Of a stretch of 64,000 nucleotides of DNA, positions 8,716-17,567 are shown one piece after another. The DNA comes from Limnohabitans sp. MMS-10A-192 (GTDB taxonomy: Bacteria; Pseudomonadota; Gammaproteobacteria; Burkholderiales; Burkholderiaceae_C). The stretch lies in contig NZ_NERX01000001.1 in NCBI RefSeq assembly GCF_003063335.1, forward strand, positions 124,001-188,000, given 5' to 3'. Made by a program: the position numbers and the translations under genes. The notes under the pieces are model-generated. The model was not told where the DNA came from, ran no database searches, and saw only the letters and a list, made by a program, of their open reading frames with translations. The stretch's first letter is position 1. Each line of letters starts with the position of its first letter.

Positions 8716-9682
8716 GGTCAACGTAGGCTTTCAATTCAGGGGGCAGATCGGCTTGCAGGGCCACCCGTTCGGCCGTGGCCGGATGGTTGAACTGCAAACG
8801 CCAGGCATGCAAGAACATGCGCTTGAGGCCCTGCTTGGGCAGGACCTTGTTCCATTCAAAGTCACCGTATTTGTCGTCCCCGGCAATCGGGTGGCCATTG
8901 CTGGCCAGGTGCACACGGATCTGGTGGGTACGCCCGGTCTTGATGGTCACCTCCAGCAGCGTGGCGCCCGCCAGCCGCTGGGACACCTTGACCAAAGTGA
9001 TCGAGCGCATGCCGTCGGGGTCTTCGGGCGTGGTCACTTTGACGCGGCGCTCCCCATCAGGCAACAAGAACTTGTGCAGCGGCTGGTCAATCACCTTGAG
9101 CTTGGCGGGCCATTCGCCTTTGACCAGCGCCAAATAGGTCTTGCCGGTCTCGCGTTCACGGAACTGGTCTTGCAGGTTTTTCAGGGCGCTGCGCTTTTTG
9201 GCCACCAGCAAAATCCCGCTGGTGTCGCGGTCCAGCCGATGCACCAGCTCCAACAGCTTGGCCTGGGGCCGGGCCTGGCGCAATTGCTCGATCACCCCAA
9301 AGCTCACCCCCGAGCCCCCATGCACCGCCACCCCGGCCGGTTTGTCGATGGCCATCAGGCTGTCGTCTTCCAAAAGCACCGGAAACTCACGCCCCGGGGC
9401 GGGTCGGGCGGCCTTTTCGGCCACTTTTTCAGAAATGCGCACCGGCGGCAGGCGCACCTCGTCCCCGATTTCAACCCGGGTCTCGGCCGAGGCGCGGCCT
9501 TTGTTGATGCGAACCTCGCCACTGCGGATGATCCTGTAAACGTGGGTTTTGGGCACCCCTTTGAGTTGGCGCATCAAGAAATTGTCCAGACGCTGACCGG
9601 CAGATTCCTCGTCCACCAACAACCATTTGACGGCGGGCGACGCAGCAGCGGTTTGGGCCCCTATAATGTGATTCACTGGCAA
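8687..9682 (-). CDS. rluC: 23S rRNA pseudouridine synthase RluC
   Basis: A protein of up to 331 aa with an N-terminal S4 RNA-binding domain (about residues 25-85, ESAGQRLDNFLMRQLKGVPKTHVYRIIRSG) and a RluA-type catalytic domain with HRLDRDTSGILLVAK, where the Asp is catalytic. It would convert uridines of 23S rRNA to pseudouridine. The start is uncertain: the longest frame begins with TTG at 9682, and GTG at 9676 is also possible; no ATG is suitably placed. It is divergent from rne, an arrangement seen in many proteobacteria. Confidence 0.92.
   Translation of the reverse strand: MPVNHIIGAQTAAASPAVKWLLVDEESAGQRLDNFLMRQLKGVPKTHVYRIIRSGEVRINKGRASAETRVEIGDEVRLPPVRISEKVAEKAARPAPGREFPVLLEDDSLMAIDKPAGVAVHGGSGVSFGVIEQLRQARPQAKLLELVHRLDRDTSGILLVAKKRSALKNLQDQFRERETGKTYLALVKGEWPAKLKVIDQPLHKFLLPDGERRVKVTTPEDPDGMRSITLVKVSQRLAGATLLEVTIKTGRTHQIRVHLASNGHPIAGDDKYGDFEWNKVLPKQGLKRMFLHAWRLQFNHPATAERVALQADLPPELKAYVDHAQLKTPSV
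9662..9667 (+). promoter_or_regulatory. Putative -10 element of the rne promoter
   Basis: A perfect TATAAT lies at the very start of the divergent rluC reading frame. No convincing -35 box stands 16-18 bp upstream, so this rests on the -10 match and on position. Initiation here would give an rne leader of about 590 nt. Confidence 0.4.
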
Positions 9683-10269
9683 TTGGCTGTAAGTGGTTGA
9701 TTCAAATGGAAATGAATTCCTGAGGACAGGAGTTTAGTCCACCACCACCGCGCCAAACCAGATGGTCGATGCCACCCCCGGCACGATTTGCAGACTGAAG
9801 GCCAACGCCGACAGTGGCCAATCGCCCCGAAGGGTTGGGCCGACGCCCAGAAACCCAGATACGGAATACCCCAAGTTCAGCAGCCCCAGAGGGCTGCTGG
9901 ACGGATCAAAGCGAGATGTTTGTGTTGTTCGGAACTTTGTTGATGTGCTTGGAGTGGCTCACGAAGCCAGGCTCCACCGCGACGCAATGTGCCCGACAGT
10001 TTGTCTTGGACACCGGGGGAAGCCCCCGGCAGTGGACGAATCTCTGCACGACTTTCCACTCGCCCCATCCACGCGCCACGATCCCCATTCCTGTGCTCAC
10101 GCGCAGCTGAATGTCGGACACCTTCGGCAATTCCCTTCGTTTCAGGCGTCAGCTCCGGCAACGTGGGCTTTGAGGTTCTCAGGAACCCGAAGCCGGTTGT
10201 GTAAACAGGCCCCAGTCAGCGGACTATTTTTCGCACTGGAGCCGACACTGATAAGAGAAGGAACGCATC
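9683..10269 (+). other. Long rne 5' leader with strong hairpins; no gene seen
   Basis: This 587-bp stretch between rluC and rne has no reading frame that looks like a protein. It holds two strong stem-loops readable in the rne mRNA: a 12-bp stem closed by loop CAGA at 9875-9902 (core CAGCAGCCC/GGGCTGCTG) and a 7-bp GC stem with loop AAG at 10013-10029 (CCGGGGG/CCCCCGG). Neither is followed by a T run, so they are not intrinsic terminators. In E. coli the rne leader binds RNase E for autoregulation; a similar role here is inference. AAGGA precedes the rne ATG. Confidence 0.6.
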
Positions 10270-13245
10270 ATGAAACGGATGCTCATCAACGCCACGCAGG
10301 CTGAAGAACGCCGCCTGGCCATCGTCGACGGACAAAAACTCCTCGACTACGAAATCGAAATCGAAGGCCGCGAACAGCGCAAGGGCAACATCTACAAAGC
10401 TGTTGTGACCCGCGTCGAGCCCTCGCTCGAAGCTTGCTTCGTCGACTACGGCGAAGACCGCCACGGCTTCTTGCCTTTCAAGGAAATCTCGCGCCAGTAC
10501 TTTGCTGAAGGCGTGTCCGTCAGCCAAGCCCGCATCAACGATGTGATCCGCGAAGGCCAGGAACTGATGGTCCAGGTCGAAAAAGAAGAACGTGGCAACA
10601 AGGGCGCTGCCCTGACCACGTTCATCTCGCTGGCTGGCCGCTACGTGGTGCTCATGCCCAACAACCCCCGTGGTGGTGGCGTCAGCCGCCGCATCGAGGG
10701 CGATGACCGCGCCGAGCTCAAAGAAGCGATGGACCAGTTGGAGTACCCCAAGGGCATGTCCATCATCGCCCGCACCGCAGGCATCGGCCGCTCCGCGCCC
10801 GAGCTGCAGTGGGACCTGAACTACCTGCTCAAACTCTGGACCGCGATTGACGGCGCTGCCCAGGGCAAAGGCGCCTTCCTGATTTATCAGGAGTCGAGCC
10901 TGGTGATCCGCGCCATCCGCGATTACTTCAACAATGACATCGGCGACATCCTCATCGACACCGACGACATCTACGAACAAGCTCAGCAGTTCATGAGCCA
11001 CGTGATGCCCGAGTTCGCGCCGCGCGTGAAGCGCTACCGCGACGACGCGCCGCTGTTCAGCCGCTTCCAGATCGAGCACCAGATCGAATCGGCCTATGCA
11101 CGCACCGTGCAACTGCCTTCGGGCGGCGCCATCGTGATCGACCACACCGAAGCCTTGGTGTCGGTGGACGTGAACTCGGCCCGCGCCATCAAGGGCGGTG
11201 ACATCGAAGAGACCGCCACCCGTACCAACCTGGAAGCCGCCGACGAAGTGGCCCGCCAGATGCGCCTGCGCGATTTGGGCGGTCTGATCGTGATCGACTT
11301 CATCGACATGGAAGAGTCCAAGAACCGCCGCGAAGTGGAAAACCGCTTGCGCGACGCCTTGCGCCAGGACCGTGCCCGCGTGCAGTTCGGCACCATCAGC
11401 AAATTCGGCCTCATGGAAATGAGCCGCCAGCGCTTGAAGCCTGCCCTGTCCGAAGGTGCATCCATCCCCTGCCCACGTTGCGGTGGCGCTGGCCACATCC
11501 GCGACACCGAGAGCTCGGCACTGCAAATTTTGCGCATCATCCAGGAAGAGTCCATGAAGGACAACACCGCCGCCGTGCACGCGCAAGTGCCCGTCGAAGT
11601 GGCCGCCTTCCTGCTCAATGAAAAGCGTCCCGAGATCGCCAAGATCGAATTGCAACAACGCATCAGCGTGCTGCTGGTGCCCAACAAGTCGCTGGAAACC
11701 CCTCACTACAAGCTCGAGCGCTTGAAGCACGACGACCCGCGCCTGGACCGCATCGAAGCCAGCTACAAGATGGCCGAGATCGTCGAAGACGCGACCACCG
11801 TGACCCGTCGTTCGCAAGAGCCCACCAACAAGCAGACCCCGGTCATCAAGGGCGTGCTGCCCGATGCACCGGCCCCTGTGGCACCGGTCAAGGTGGAAGC
11901 ACCCGTTGCAGCCAAGCCTGCCAAAGCCGCCGCACCTGTGAAGGCTGCGGTTGCCAGCGGTGGCTTCTTCGGCTGGCTCAAGAGCCTGTTCGGTGGCAGC
12001 ACCGAAGAAGCCAAGCCCGCAGTGGCTGGCAAGAAAGACGAGAAAACCCGCGAAGGCCGCAACGGAGAGCGCAACGGTGAACGCCGTGAGGGTGGTCGTG
12101 ATGGCCGCCGTGGTGGTCGTGATGGCCGCCGTGGCGAGCGCACAGAGCGCCCCGAAGGCGTTCAAGGCGAAGGCCGCGCACCACGCGAAGGTGGACGCCG
12201 TAGCGAAGGCCGCAACGAAGTGCGCGATGGTGAAGGCCGTCCAGCACGCGGTGAGCGCGCCGAGCGCCCCGCCGGTGAACGCCAGCCCCGCGAAGGCCGC
12301 CGCGAGCGCGGTGACAACAACCGCAACGAGGCCCCTGCCGAGTTGGCCGCCGATGGCACCGAAGTGCGCACAGAGCGCGCACCCCGCGCCGAGCGTGGTG
12401 AACGCGGCGAAGGCCGTCGTGAGCGTGGCGAAGGCCGTGGCGAGCGCGGTGAAGGCCGCCGTGAACGTGGCGAGCGCCGCAACAACGACAAGGCTCCTGG
12501 CGAGCTGAACACGGCCGAAACGGCTGTGGTCGCAGAAGGCCAGGAAGCGGTCACCGACGAGAACGCGACACCCAACGAGAACAACGGCGAGCGCCGCGAA
12601 CGCCGCTCACGCGACCGTTATGGCCGCGACCGCCGCGAACGCAATGGCGAGCCACGCCAGGACAACGGCAACGAAAACGCCTTGGCCGACAACGCGGCAC
12701 CCGTGGAAGAAGCCAGCGGCGAAGACCGCCCTGCACCACGCTCTTACTTTGAGCGTGCGCAACAAGCGGCTGCAGAAGCTGCGCCACAAGCCTCGGCCCC
12801 GGTCGCTGAAGTCGCCCCTGCTGCTGCAGTGGCTGCTGCGCCCGTGGTCGCACCCGTGGCCACACCCGTGGTTGTGGCCGCAGAAGTGGCAGCGCCGGTG
12901 ATCACGCATGTGACGGCAGCTCCCGCTGCTGCGCCTGTCGCAGAACCGGCAGCCGCACCTGTGGCCCAAGCTGTGGCCACACCCGCCGCGGCAACAAGCA
13001 GCCTGCCCAAAGTGGCCAGCTACCAACTGCCGCTGAACAGCCTGCAAGAAGTTGCACAAACCTCTGGCTTGGTCTGGGTGAACTCTGACGCCGACAAGAT
13101 TGCAGCCGTTCAAGCCGCCATCGCTGCCGAACCCAAGCCTGTGCACGTCCCACGCGAGCGTCCACCTGCGGTGGTCGTCAACGAAGGTCCTCTGGTTCTG
13201 GTGGAAACACGCAAAGACCTGAAAGACATGAACTTGCCGTTCTGA
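10270..13245 (+). CDS. rne: Ribonuclease E
   Basis: A 991-aa endoribonuclease for mRNA decay and rRNA/tRNA processing. The catalytic half (1-~510) has the S1 region (about 35-120), metal-binding Asp300 (LVSVDVNS) and Asp343 (IVIDFIDM), and the zinc link Cys401-PR-Cys404. After residue ~540 comes a short amphipathic-looking [11 protein letters not shown], which may contact the membrane. Then follows an Arg/Gly/Glu-rich tract (~585-800) of imperfect [10 protein letters not shown] repeats, an Ala/Val/Pro-rich stretch, and a conserved end ([17 protein letters not shown]). The tail is the usual low-complexity scaffold and RNA-binding half. A long leader precedes the gene. Confidence 0.98.
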   Translation: MKRMLINATQAEERRLAIVDGQKLLDYEIEIEGREQRKGNIYKAVVTRVEPSLEACFVDYGEDRHGFLPFKEISRQYFAEGVSVSQARINDVIREGQELMVQVEKEERGNKGAALTTFISLAGRYVVLMPNNPRGGGVSRRIEGDDRAELKEAMDQLEYPKGMSIIARTAGIGRSAPELQWDLNYLLKLWTAIDGAAQGKGAFLIYQESSLVIRAIRDYFNNDIGDILIDTDDIYEQAQQFMSHVMPEFAPRVKRYRDDAPLFSRFQIEHQIESAYARTVQLPSGGAIVIDHTEALVSVDVNSARAIKGGDIEETATRTNLEAADEVARQMRLRDLGGLIVIDFIDMEESKNRREVENRLRDALRQDRARVQFGTISKFGLMEMSRQRLKPALSEGASIPCPRCGGAGHIRDTESSALQILRIIQEESMKDNTAAVHAQVPVEVAAFLLNEKRPEIAKIELQQRISVLLVPNKSLETPHYKLERLKHDDPRLDRIEASYKMAEIVEDATTVTRRSQEPTNKQTPVIKGVLPDAPAPVAPVKVEAPVAAKPAKAAAPVKAAVASGGFFGWLKSLFGGSTEEAKPAVAGKKDEKTREGRNGERNGERREGGRDGRRGGRDGRRGERTERPEGVQGEGRAPREGGRRSEGRNEVRDGEGRPARGERAERPAGERQPREGRRERGDNNRNEAPAELAADGTEVRTERAPRAERGERGEGRRERGEGRGERGEGRRERGERRNNDKAPGELNTAETAVVAEGQEAVTDENATPNENNGERRERRSRDRYGRDRRERNGEPRQDNGNENALADNAAPVEEASGEDRPAPRSYFERAQQAAAEAAPQASAPVAEVAPAAAVAAAPVVAPVATPVVVAAEVAAPVITHVTAAPAAAPVAEPAAAPVAQAVATPAAATSSLPKVASYQLPLNSLQEVAQTSGLVWVNSDADKIAAVQAAIAAEPKPVHVPRERPPAVVVNEGPLVLVETRKDLKDMNLPF

Positions 13246-13268
13246 GGACAGGCCAAGCGCTGATGCGT

Positions 13269-13332
13269 TCACCCCGGACTGGATCCGGGGTACCGTGTCA
13301 AACAGCTTGGATTCCGGATGCAGTCCGGGACA
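13269..13332. repeat. Family A palindromic repeat, short degenerate copy (64 bp)
   Basis: Two palindromic arms (ACCCCGGACTGGATCCGGGG and GGATTCCGGATGCAGTCCGG) are joined by a short spacer. It resembles the 97-bp family A elements elsewhere in the window but lacks their longer conserved spacer. It lies between rne and the rne terminator. Confidence 0.7.
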
Positions 13333-13334
13333 AC

Positions 13335-13361
13335 AACCGAACCCCAGGGTTCGGTTTTTTT
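13335..13361 (+). terminator. Intrinsic terminator of rne
   Basis: The stem AACCGAACC/GGTTCGGTT with a 4-nt loop is followed by a run of seven T. It is placed 90 nt after the rne stop, just before the convergent hemY stop. Confidence 0.88.
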
Positions 13362-13375
13362 ATGCCTGAATTGAA

Positions 13376-14668
13376 TCAGGCGCTCACCAGCGCCGCCTGC
13401 TTCCAGGCCTGTGCAGCTTGAACAGCATCGGCTCGCTGCTCGGCCAGCTCGGCCAAGGCACGCCAGGAGCGGCGCAGCAAAACAGGATCTTCCAAACCTT
13501 TGACGGCCTGTGCCAACAGGAGCTGGGCTTTCCCCCACAACTGATGGCGCATGCAGACCATGCCGGCCAGATACTGCAAGTTCGGATCACGCGGCTGAGC
13601 CTGCTGCGCAGCTTCAATGCGCGCCAACCAAGGACGCGCATCGGCTGTCGATGGATCGGTCAAACTCGTTTCGATCGCCCGCACCACGCGAACCACCTGA
13701 TCGGGCGTCCAGCCCATCTGTGGCGATTGCAAAGGCATCCACAACGCCTGCAACCAGGGTCGGACCACCGCAGCCGAGCCCCCCAGACGCATGAAACGCA
13801 TGGCCACTTCGGCCGCCACATCAGGCATGCCGCGTTGCGCTGGGGTCAAGCCTTGCCACATGCGCAACACCGCATCAGCGTCATGCAAATGCACAAGCCA
13901 GTTCATGATCAAGCCGCGCACCAGACTCTCGGCAGCCGCGGGCGTGAATGCACGGTGCTTGGCCAGCAACACCGCTGTGTCCAATGCCATTGCAGGTTGC
14001 CCGGCCAAACGGGCTGCCTTCAACTTCAAACGCATGGCCACCATGCGACGACCCACCGCAGGCGGCAGCTCCTTCAGGCGATCCAGACTGGCATCGGCAT
14101 CGCGGTCGTCCAGCAACCAACGCGCCGCACGCAACTGAGCACCTTCGGTCAGGGTCTGACGCTCTTGCGACGTCCCCACCTGTGCTTGCACAACCGCCTG
14201 TGCCAAATGGTGTTGCCGCAAATCCTTGTCTTGCAATGCGTGTGCAGACTCGGCCGCCATGATGTGCGAGAGGGTCCGCAAAGACACCGCATGGTCCAGT
14301 TTCAAACCGGCTGCCTGCATCAAGGCTTCTTTTTCGAGTGCGGTTTGCGCAGACTTGCGGGCGCGCAAAAAGCGCCCCGCCATGAAGTGGCTGATGGCGT
14401 CCAGCAAGGCCGCATGGGCAGCCCGCTCTTTTTGCTGCAAGCGCCAGCGTTGCGCTTGCTTGGGCAGGGCAAACAAAGCGGCCAAGGCCTGCTGCGCCAC
14501 CACCACCAACAACACCACCGAGACAAAGATCAGCAGCACCAGGTTGAGCGACATGTCCACCCGGTAAGGCGACAGGAACAAGGTCACCGTGCCTTGGTTG
14601 TTGCCCGCCAACCACGCGCCCGCCGCGGCCAGCGCAAACAAACTGAGGAGCCAAAGAGCTGCACGCAT
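13376..14668 (-). CDS. hemY: HemY family membrane protein of heme synthesis operon
   Basis: A 430-aa protein with two N-terminal transmembrane segments (about 4-22 and 40-62) followed by a long helical, TPR-like periplasmic or cytosolic part, as in HemY_N family proteins. This is the proteobacterial HemY of unknown biochemistry, not the oxygen-dependent protoporphyrinogen oxidase of Bacillus. It ends the hemC-hemD-hemX-hemY unit; 5 nt separate it from hemX. A role in porphyrin metabolism is inferred from the conserved cluster. Confidence 0.9.
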   Translation of the reverse strand: MRAALWLLSLFALAAAGAWLAGNNQGTVTLFLSPYRVDMSLNLVLLIFVSVVLLVVVAQQALAALFALPKQAQRWRLQQKERAAHAALLDAISHFMAGRFLRARKSAQTALEKEALMQAAGLKLDHAVSLRTLSHIMAAESAHALQDKDLRQHHLAQAVVQAQVGTSQERQTLTEGAQLRAARWLLDDRDADASLDRLKELPPAVGRRMVAMRLKLKAARLAGQPAMALDTAVLLAKHRAFTPAAAESLVRGLIMNWLVHLHDADAVLRMWQGLTPAQRGMPDVAAEVAMRFMRLGGSAAVVRPWLQALWMPLQSPQMGWTPDQVVRVVRAIETSLTDPSTADARPWLARIEAAQQAQPRDPNLQYLAGMVCMRHQLWGKAQLLLAQAVKGLEDPVLLRRSWRALAELAEQRADAVQAAQAWKQAALVSA

Positions 14669-14673
14669 GGGGC

Positions 14674-15714
14674 TTACCTTCCTGCCGCAGCGGTGGACAA
14701 AGCGCTCAGCGACGCCTCCAGACGAGGCGGCTCGCCTGCTTTCATCTGCAGACCTGCCTGCTCCAGCAAATCAAGCATCTGCGTGGTTTTGCGCGACGAT
14801 GCATCGGCATAACGCCGCACCATGACTGCCGCTGAGCCCAGGTCGTTGCGTGCTGCGTCTTTTTGGCGGGCCAGCAAACCCAGGCGCGCATTGAGCAATT
14901 TGAGTTTCAAGTTCTCGCGAAAGAAGAACCCTTGCTCGGGTGAGAGCAAGGCCGCCTCGGGCGAGTCGATCCGGCTCACGCGCACCAAGTCTCGCAGCTG
15001 TTGCCCAAACCGGTTCAGGCCTGCCATCCACCAGGAGGGGGCGACGGGTGCACCCTGCGCATCCACCTTGACAGGCAGCGCACTTTGACTGGGCAACAAT
15101 TGATTGGCCAAAACCAAGCCATCCACCAAGGCCACGCCTTCGTCGAGTTTGATCAGCAAGCCGGGCAAATCGAACACCTGGGCCGCACTCAAGCGCTCCA
15201 GGTCTTTTTCGAGGGCCCGCAACACCGGCGCCAAGCGCGGTTGCGCAGCACGTTGCACGCGCTGCTGCGCGGACTTGAGCGCGGCCAGCAAAGGCTCCAT
15301 GCTGCCCGTCAACTGAGCTTGTTGCTGGGCCATGCGCAAAGCGGCATCGATGTCCACCACCAGGTTTTCGTCGCGCGAGCGCGAGAGGCTTTGCATCAGC
15401 TCTTCGAGCTGGCTGCGCTGCAGGGCCACCTCGCCCAGACGGGCCTCGACCAAGCCCAGCCGCGCTGCACTGTCTTTGACGGTGTCCTGCGCCTGTTTGG
15501 CCCACGCTTTGGCCTCAAGCGACTGTTGACCCGCATCGGCACTTTGGCGGGCCAGCTGCTCCTGAATGCGTGCCAGTTTTTGCCACAGTGCCACCGACAC
15601 CAGCAAGGCCAAGGCAGCCACGCCCAGCGCCAGCCAGATTTTCCACGGCCGCAGCAAAGGGGCTGCGGGCGCAGAGGGTTCAGAAACTGGGGCGTTGTCG
15701 GGCATGGAAGTCAT
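14674..15714 (-). CDS. hemX: HemX family protein
   Basis: A 346-aa protein with a short cytosolic N-terminus, one transmembrane helix (about 25-45, PWKIWLALGVAALALLVSVAL) and a coiled-coil-rich remainder (many Gln, Ala, Leu, Arg). It matches the HemX family often labelled uroporphyrin-III methyltransferase, but no SAM-binding methylase motifs are visible, so that label is not supported. The ATG overlaps the hemD stop by 4 nt. It probably scaffolds the heme enzymes at the membrane. Confidence 0.88.
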   Translation of the reverse strand: MTSMPDNAPVSEPSAPAAPLLRPWKIWLALGVAALALLVSVALWQKLARIQEQLARQSADAGQQSLEAKAWAKQAQDTVKDSAARLGLVEARLGEVALQRSQLEELMQSLSRSRDENLVVDIDAALRMAQQQAQLTGSMEPLLAALKSAQQRVQRAAQPRLAPVLRALEKDLERLSAAQVFDLPGLLIKLDEGVALVDGLVLANQLLPSQSALPVKVDAQGAPVAPSWWMAGLNRFGQQLRDLVRVSRIDSPEAALLSPEQGFFFRENLKLKLLNARLGLLARQKDAARNDLGSAAVMVRRYADASSRKTTQMLDLLEQAGLQMKAGEPPRLEASLSALSTAAAGR

Positions 15715-16502
15715 GAAAGTGATTTTATAGACAAGGCCTGCGCACTCAGTGCTGCTGGCGCCAGTTCAACATGGCCCCAACCGGCTTGGCGCAAGCGCTC
15801 GGCAATGCGCGGATGGGTGGCCAAGGCGCGCGCTTGGGACAGGTCCAAGCGCGGGCAAGCCTGCGTCAGGTGCAGCGCCGCTTCGGAACTGCTGAACAGC
15901 CACCAACTGCCATCGTGCATGGCCCGCTCGGCACGCGCTTGCTGGGCAGGCGACAAAAGCGGCGCACGCCGCACATAAGCCACCGCCTGCAATACCTGCA
16001 AGCCCACTTCTTCGAGTTGCTGCGCCAGCCAATCGCGCCCGGCCATCTGGCCCTGCGCGTCGGCCCCCCGCACGATCAGCACACGGACCGGGCTTGGCGC
16101 CTGCGCGGCACGGACGCGTTCAGCGACCACGGTCCAAAGGGCTTCTGAGTCAAACTGGCTTGAATCGGCCGGGGGGGCATCGATCTGCTGCGCTGGCCAG
16201 CCCGCCGCCAACAAGGCCGCCTGCGTGCCTGGCCCTGTGGCCCAAGCGCGGCAGGCATGCACATCCAGACCACCCGGCTGAGCCGCCATGAAAAACCGCA
16301 CGGCATTGGCGCTGACAAACATCACCGCCAGACACGTCGGCACTTGCTGCCAGGCCGTCTGCAAAGCCGCCGCATCCGGCAAGGCTGAAATGTCAATCAA
16401 CGGGAAAGCCTCGGCCTGCACACCTTCGGCTTGCAAGGCCTGCACCCAAGGCCCTGCCTCGCGCTCGGGGCGGGTGACCAGGATGGCAGGCTCGGCCACC
16501 AT
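15711..16502 (-). CDS. hemD: Uroporphyrinogen-III synthase
   Basis: A 263-aa protein opening AILVTRPEREAGPW, the usual HemD N-terminus, with VSANAVRFF and later SSSEAALHL matching family motifs. It cyclises hydroxymethylbilane with D-ring inversion to uroporphyrinogen III in the cytoplasm. The family is poorly conserved, so context carries weight: it starts 7 nt after hemC and overlaps hemX by 4 nt. Confidence 0.93.
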   Translation of the reverse strand: MVAEPAILVTRPEREAGPWVQALQAEGVQAEAFPLIDISALPDAAALQTAWQQVPTCLAVMFVSANAVRFFMAAQPGGLDVHACRAWATGPGTQAALLAAGWPAQQIDAPPADSSQFDSEALWTVVAERVRAAQAPSPVRVLIVRGADAQGQMAGRDWLAQQLEEVGLQVLQAVAYVRRAPLLSPAQQARAERAMHDGSWWLFSSSEAALHLTQACPRLDLSQARALATHPRIAERLRQAGWGHVELAPAALSAQALSIKSLS

Positions 16503-16509
16503 GTGCGCC

Positions 16510-17427
16510 TTAATGCGCGCCGCCCTGCTGCAGCGCCTGCGCCACGCGCAGGCCCAAAGCCTCGGCAGCGGTCAAATCGGTCGCGGTGATGTCCGAGGCC
16601 GCCGTCACCAAAGTGGTGTCGCCTTGCGGATCGCCCCAAGCGGCTTGCAACTTGAGCGCGCCGCCGTCCATGACCGCATGCGCGGCCAAAGGCATGGAGC
16701 AGTTGCCGCCCATGGCGCGGCTGACCGCGCGTTCGGCGGCCACACGTTGCCAGGTCACGCTGTCGGCCAAGGGGGCCAGCAAGGCGCGCAAATCGGCACG
16801 GTCGCTGCGGATCTCGATGCCCAAAGCGCCCTGGCCTGCGGCCGGCAGCATCTCGGTGGTTTCAAAAATGTGTCGAATGCGATCGGTCAAGCCCAAACGC
16901 TTGAGGCCAGCAGCGGCCAACACAATGCCTGCGTATTGGCCTTCATCGAGCTTGCGCAGGCGAGTGTCGAGGTTGCCGCGCAAGGGCTCGATCTTCAAAT
17001 CGGGGCGCAAAGCGCGCAGCAGCACGGTACGGCGCAGGCTGGAGGTGCCGACGACTGCGCCTGGCGGCAAGTCTTCCAGGCGGGCGTATTGCGACGACAC
17101 CCAGGCGTCTCGTGGGTCTTCGCGTTCCATCACACAGCCCAGCTCAAAGCCTTCGGGCATGTCCATGGGCACATCTTTGAGCGAATGCACCGCGATGTCG
17201 GCACGGCCTTCTTGCAAGGCCACTTCCAGCTCTTTGACGAACAAGCCTTTACCGCCCACTTTGCTCAAACTGCGGTCCAGGATCTGGTCGCCCTGCGTGG
17301 TCATGCCCAGCAGTTGCACCGTGCAACCCAGGCCCTCCAGCAAGGCTTTGACATGCTCAGCCTGCCAAAGCGCCAAACGGCTTTCACGGGTAGCAATCAC
17401 GATGGCGGGGGAAGAAGTCAAAGACAC
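16510..17427 (-). CDS. hemC: Hydroxymethylbilane synthase (porphobilinogen deaminase)
   Basis: A 305-aa enzyme that joins four porphobilinogen units into hydroxymethylbilane. [22 protein letters not shown] (catalytic Asp85 region), GTSSLRR and the dipyrromethane-cofactor Cys243 in [11 protein letters not shown] are all present. The start codon is GTG at 17427. It is the first gene of the hem unit and divergent from ppc; the 140-nt gap must carry both promoters. Confidence 0.97.
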   Translation of the reverse strand: MSLTSSPAIVIATRESRLALWQAEHVKALLEGLGCTVQLLGMTTQGDQILDRSLSKVGGKGLFVKELEVALQEGRADIAVHSLKDVPMDMPEGFELGCVMEREDPRDAWVSSQYARLEDLPPGAVVGTSSLRRTVLLRALRPDLKIEPLRGNLDTRLRKLDEGQYAGIVLAAAGLKRLGLTDRIRHIFETTEMLPAAGQGALGIEIRSDRADLRALLAPLADSVTWQRVAAERAVSRAMGGNCSMPLAAHAVMDGGALKLQAAWGDPQGDTTLVTAASDITATDLTAAEALGLRVAQALQQGGAH

Positions 17428-17567
17428 GTTGAATTTCTCTGAAAAGAGGCTTCATCAAGATGAAACCCGTTGGTAATTTACAGGGGCTGGCCGATGCTAG
17501 CATGAGGCACAGCGTCACAAGCGCTGCACACCCCTTGCCGAACCACCCCTTCACCGCACACCTCTCG

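Noticed and set aside
9762-10304. 180-codon frame in the rne leader
   Set aside because: It runs over the rne start and has no family features; strong hairpins and leader position fit RNA better.
10216-12165. Long open frame (about 650 codons) antisense to rne
   Set aside because: It is the shadow of the GC-rich rne frame; composition is unlike a protein, and rne is certain here.
14674-15714. Uroporphyrin-III C-methyltransferase activity for HemX
   Set aside because: The label is common in databases, but no methylase motif is present; the sequence is a membrane helix plus coiled coil.
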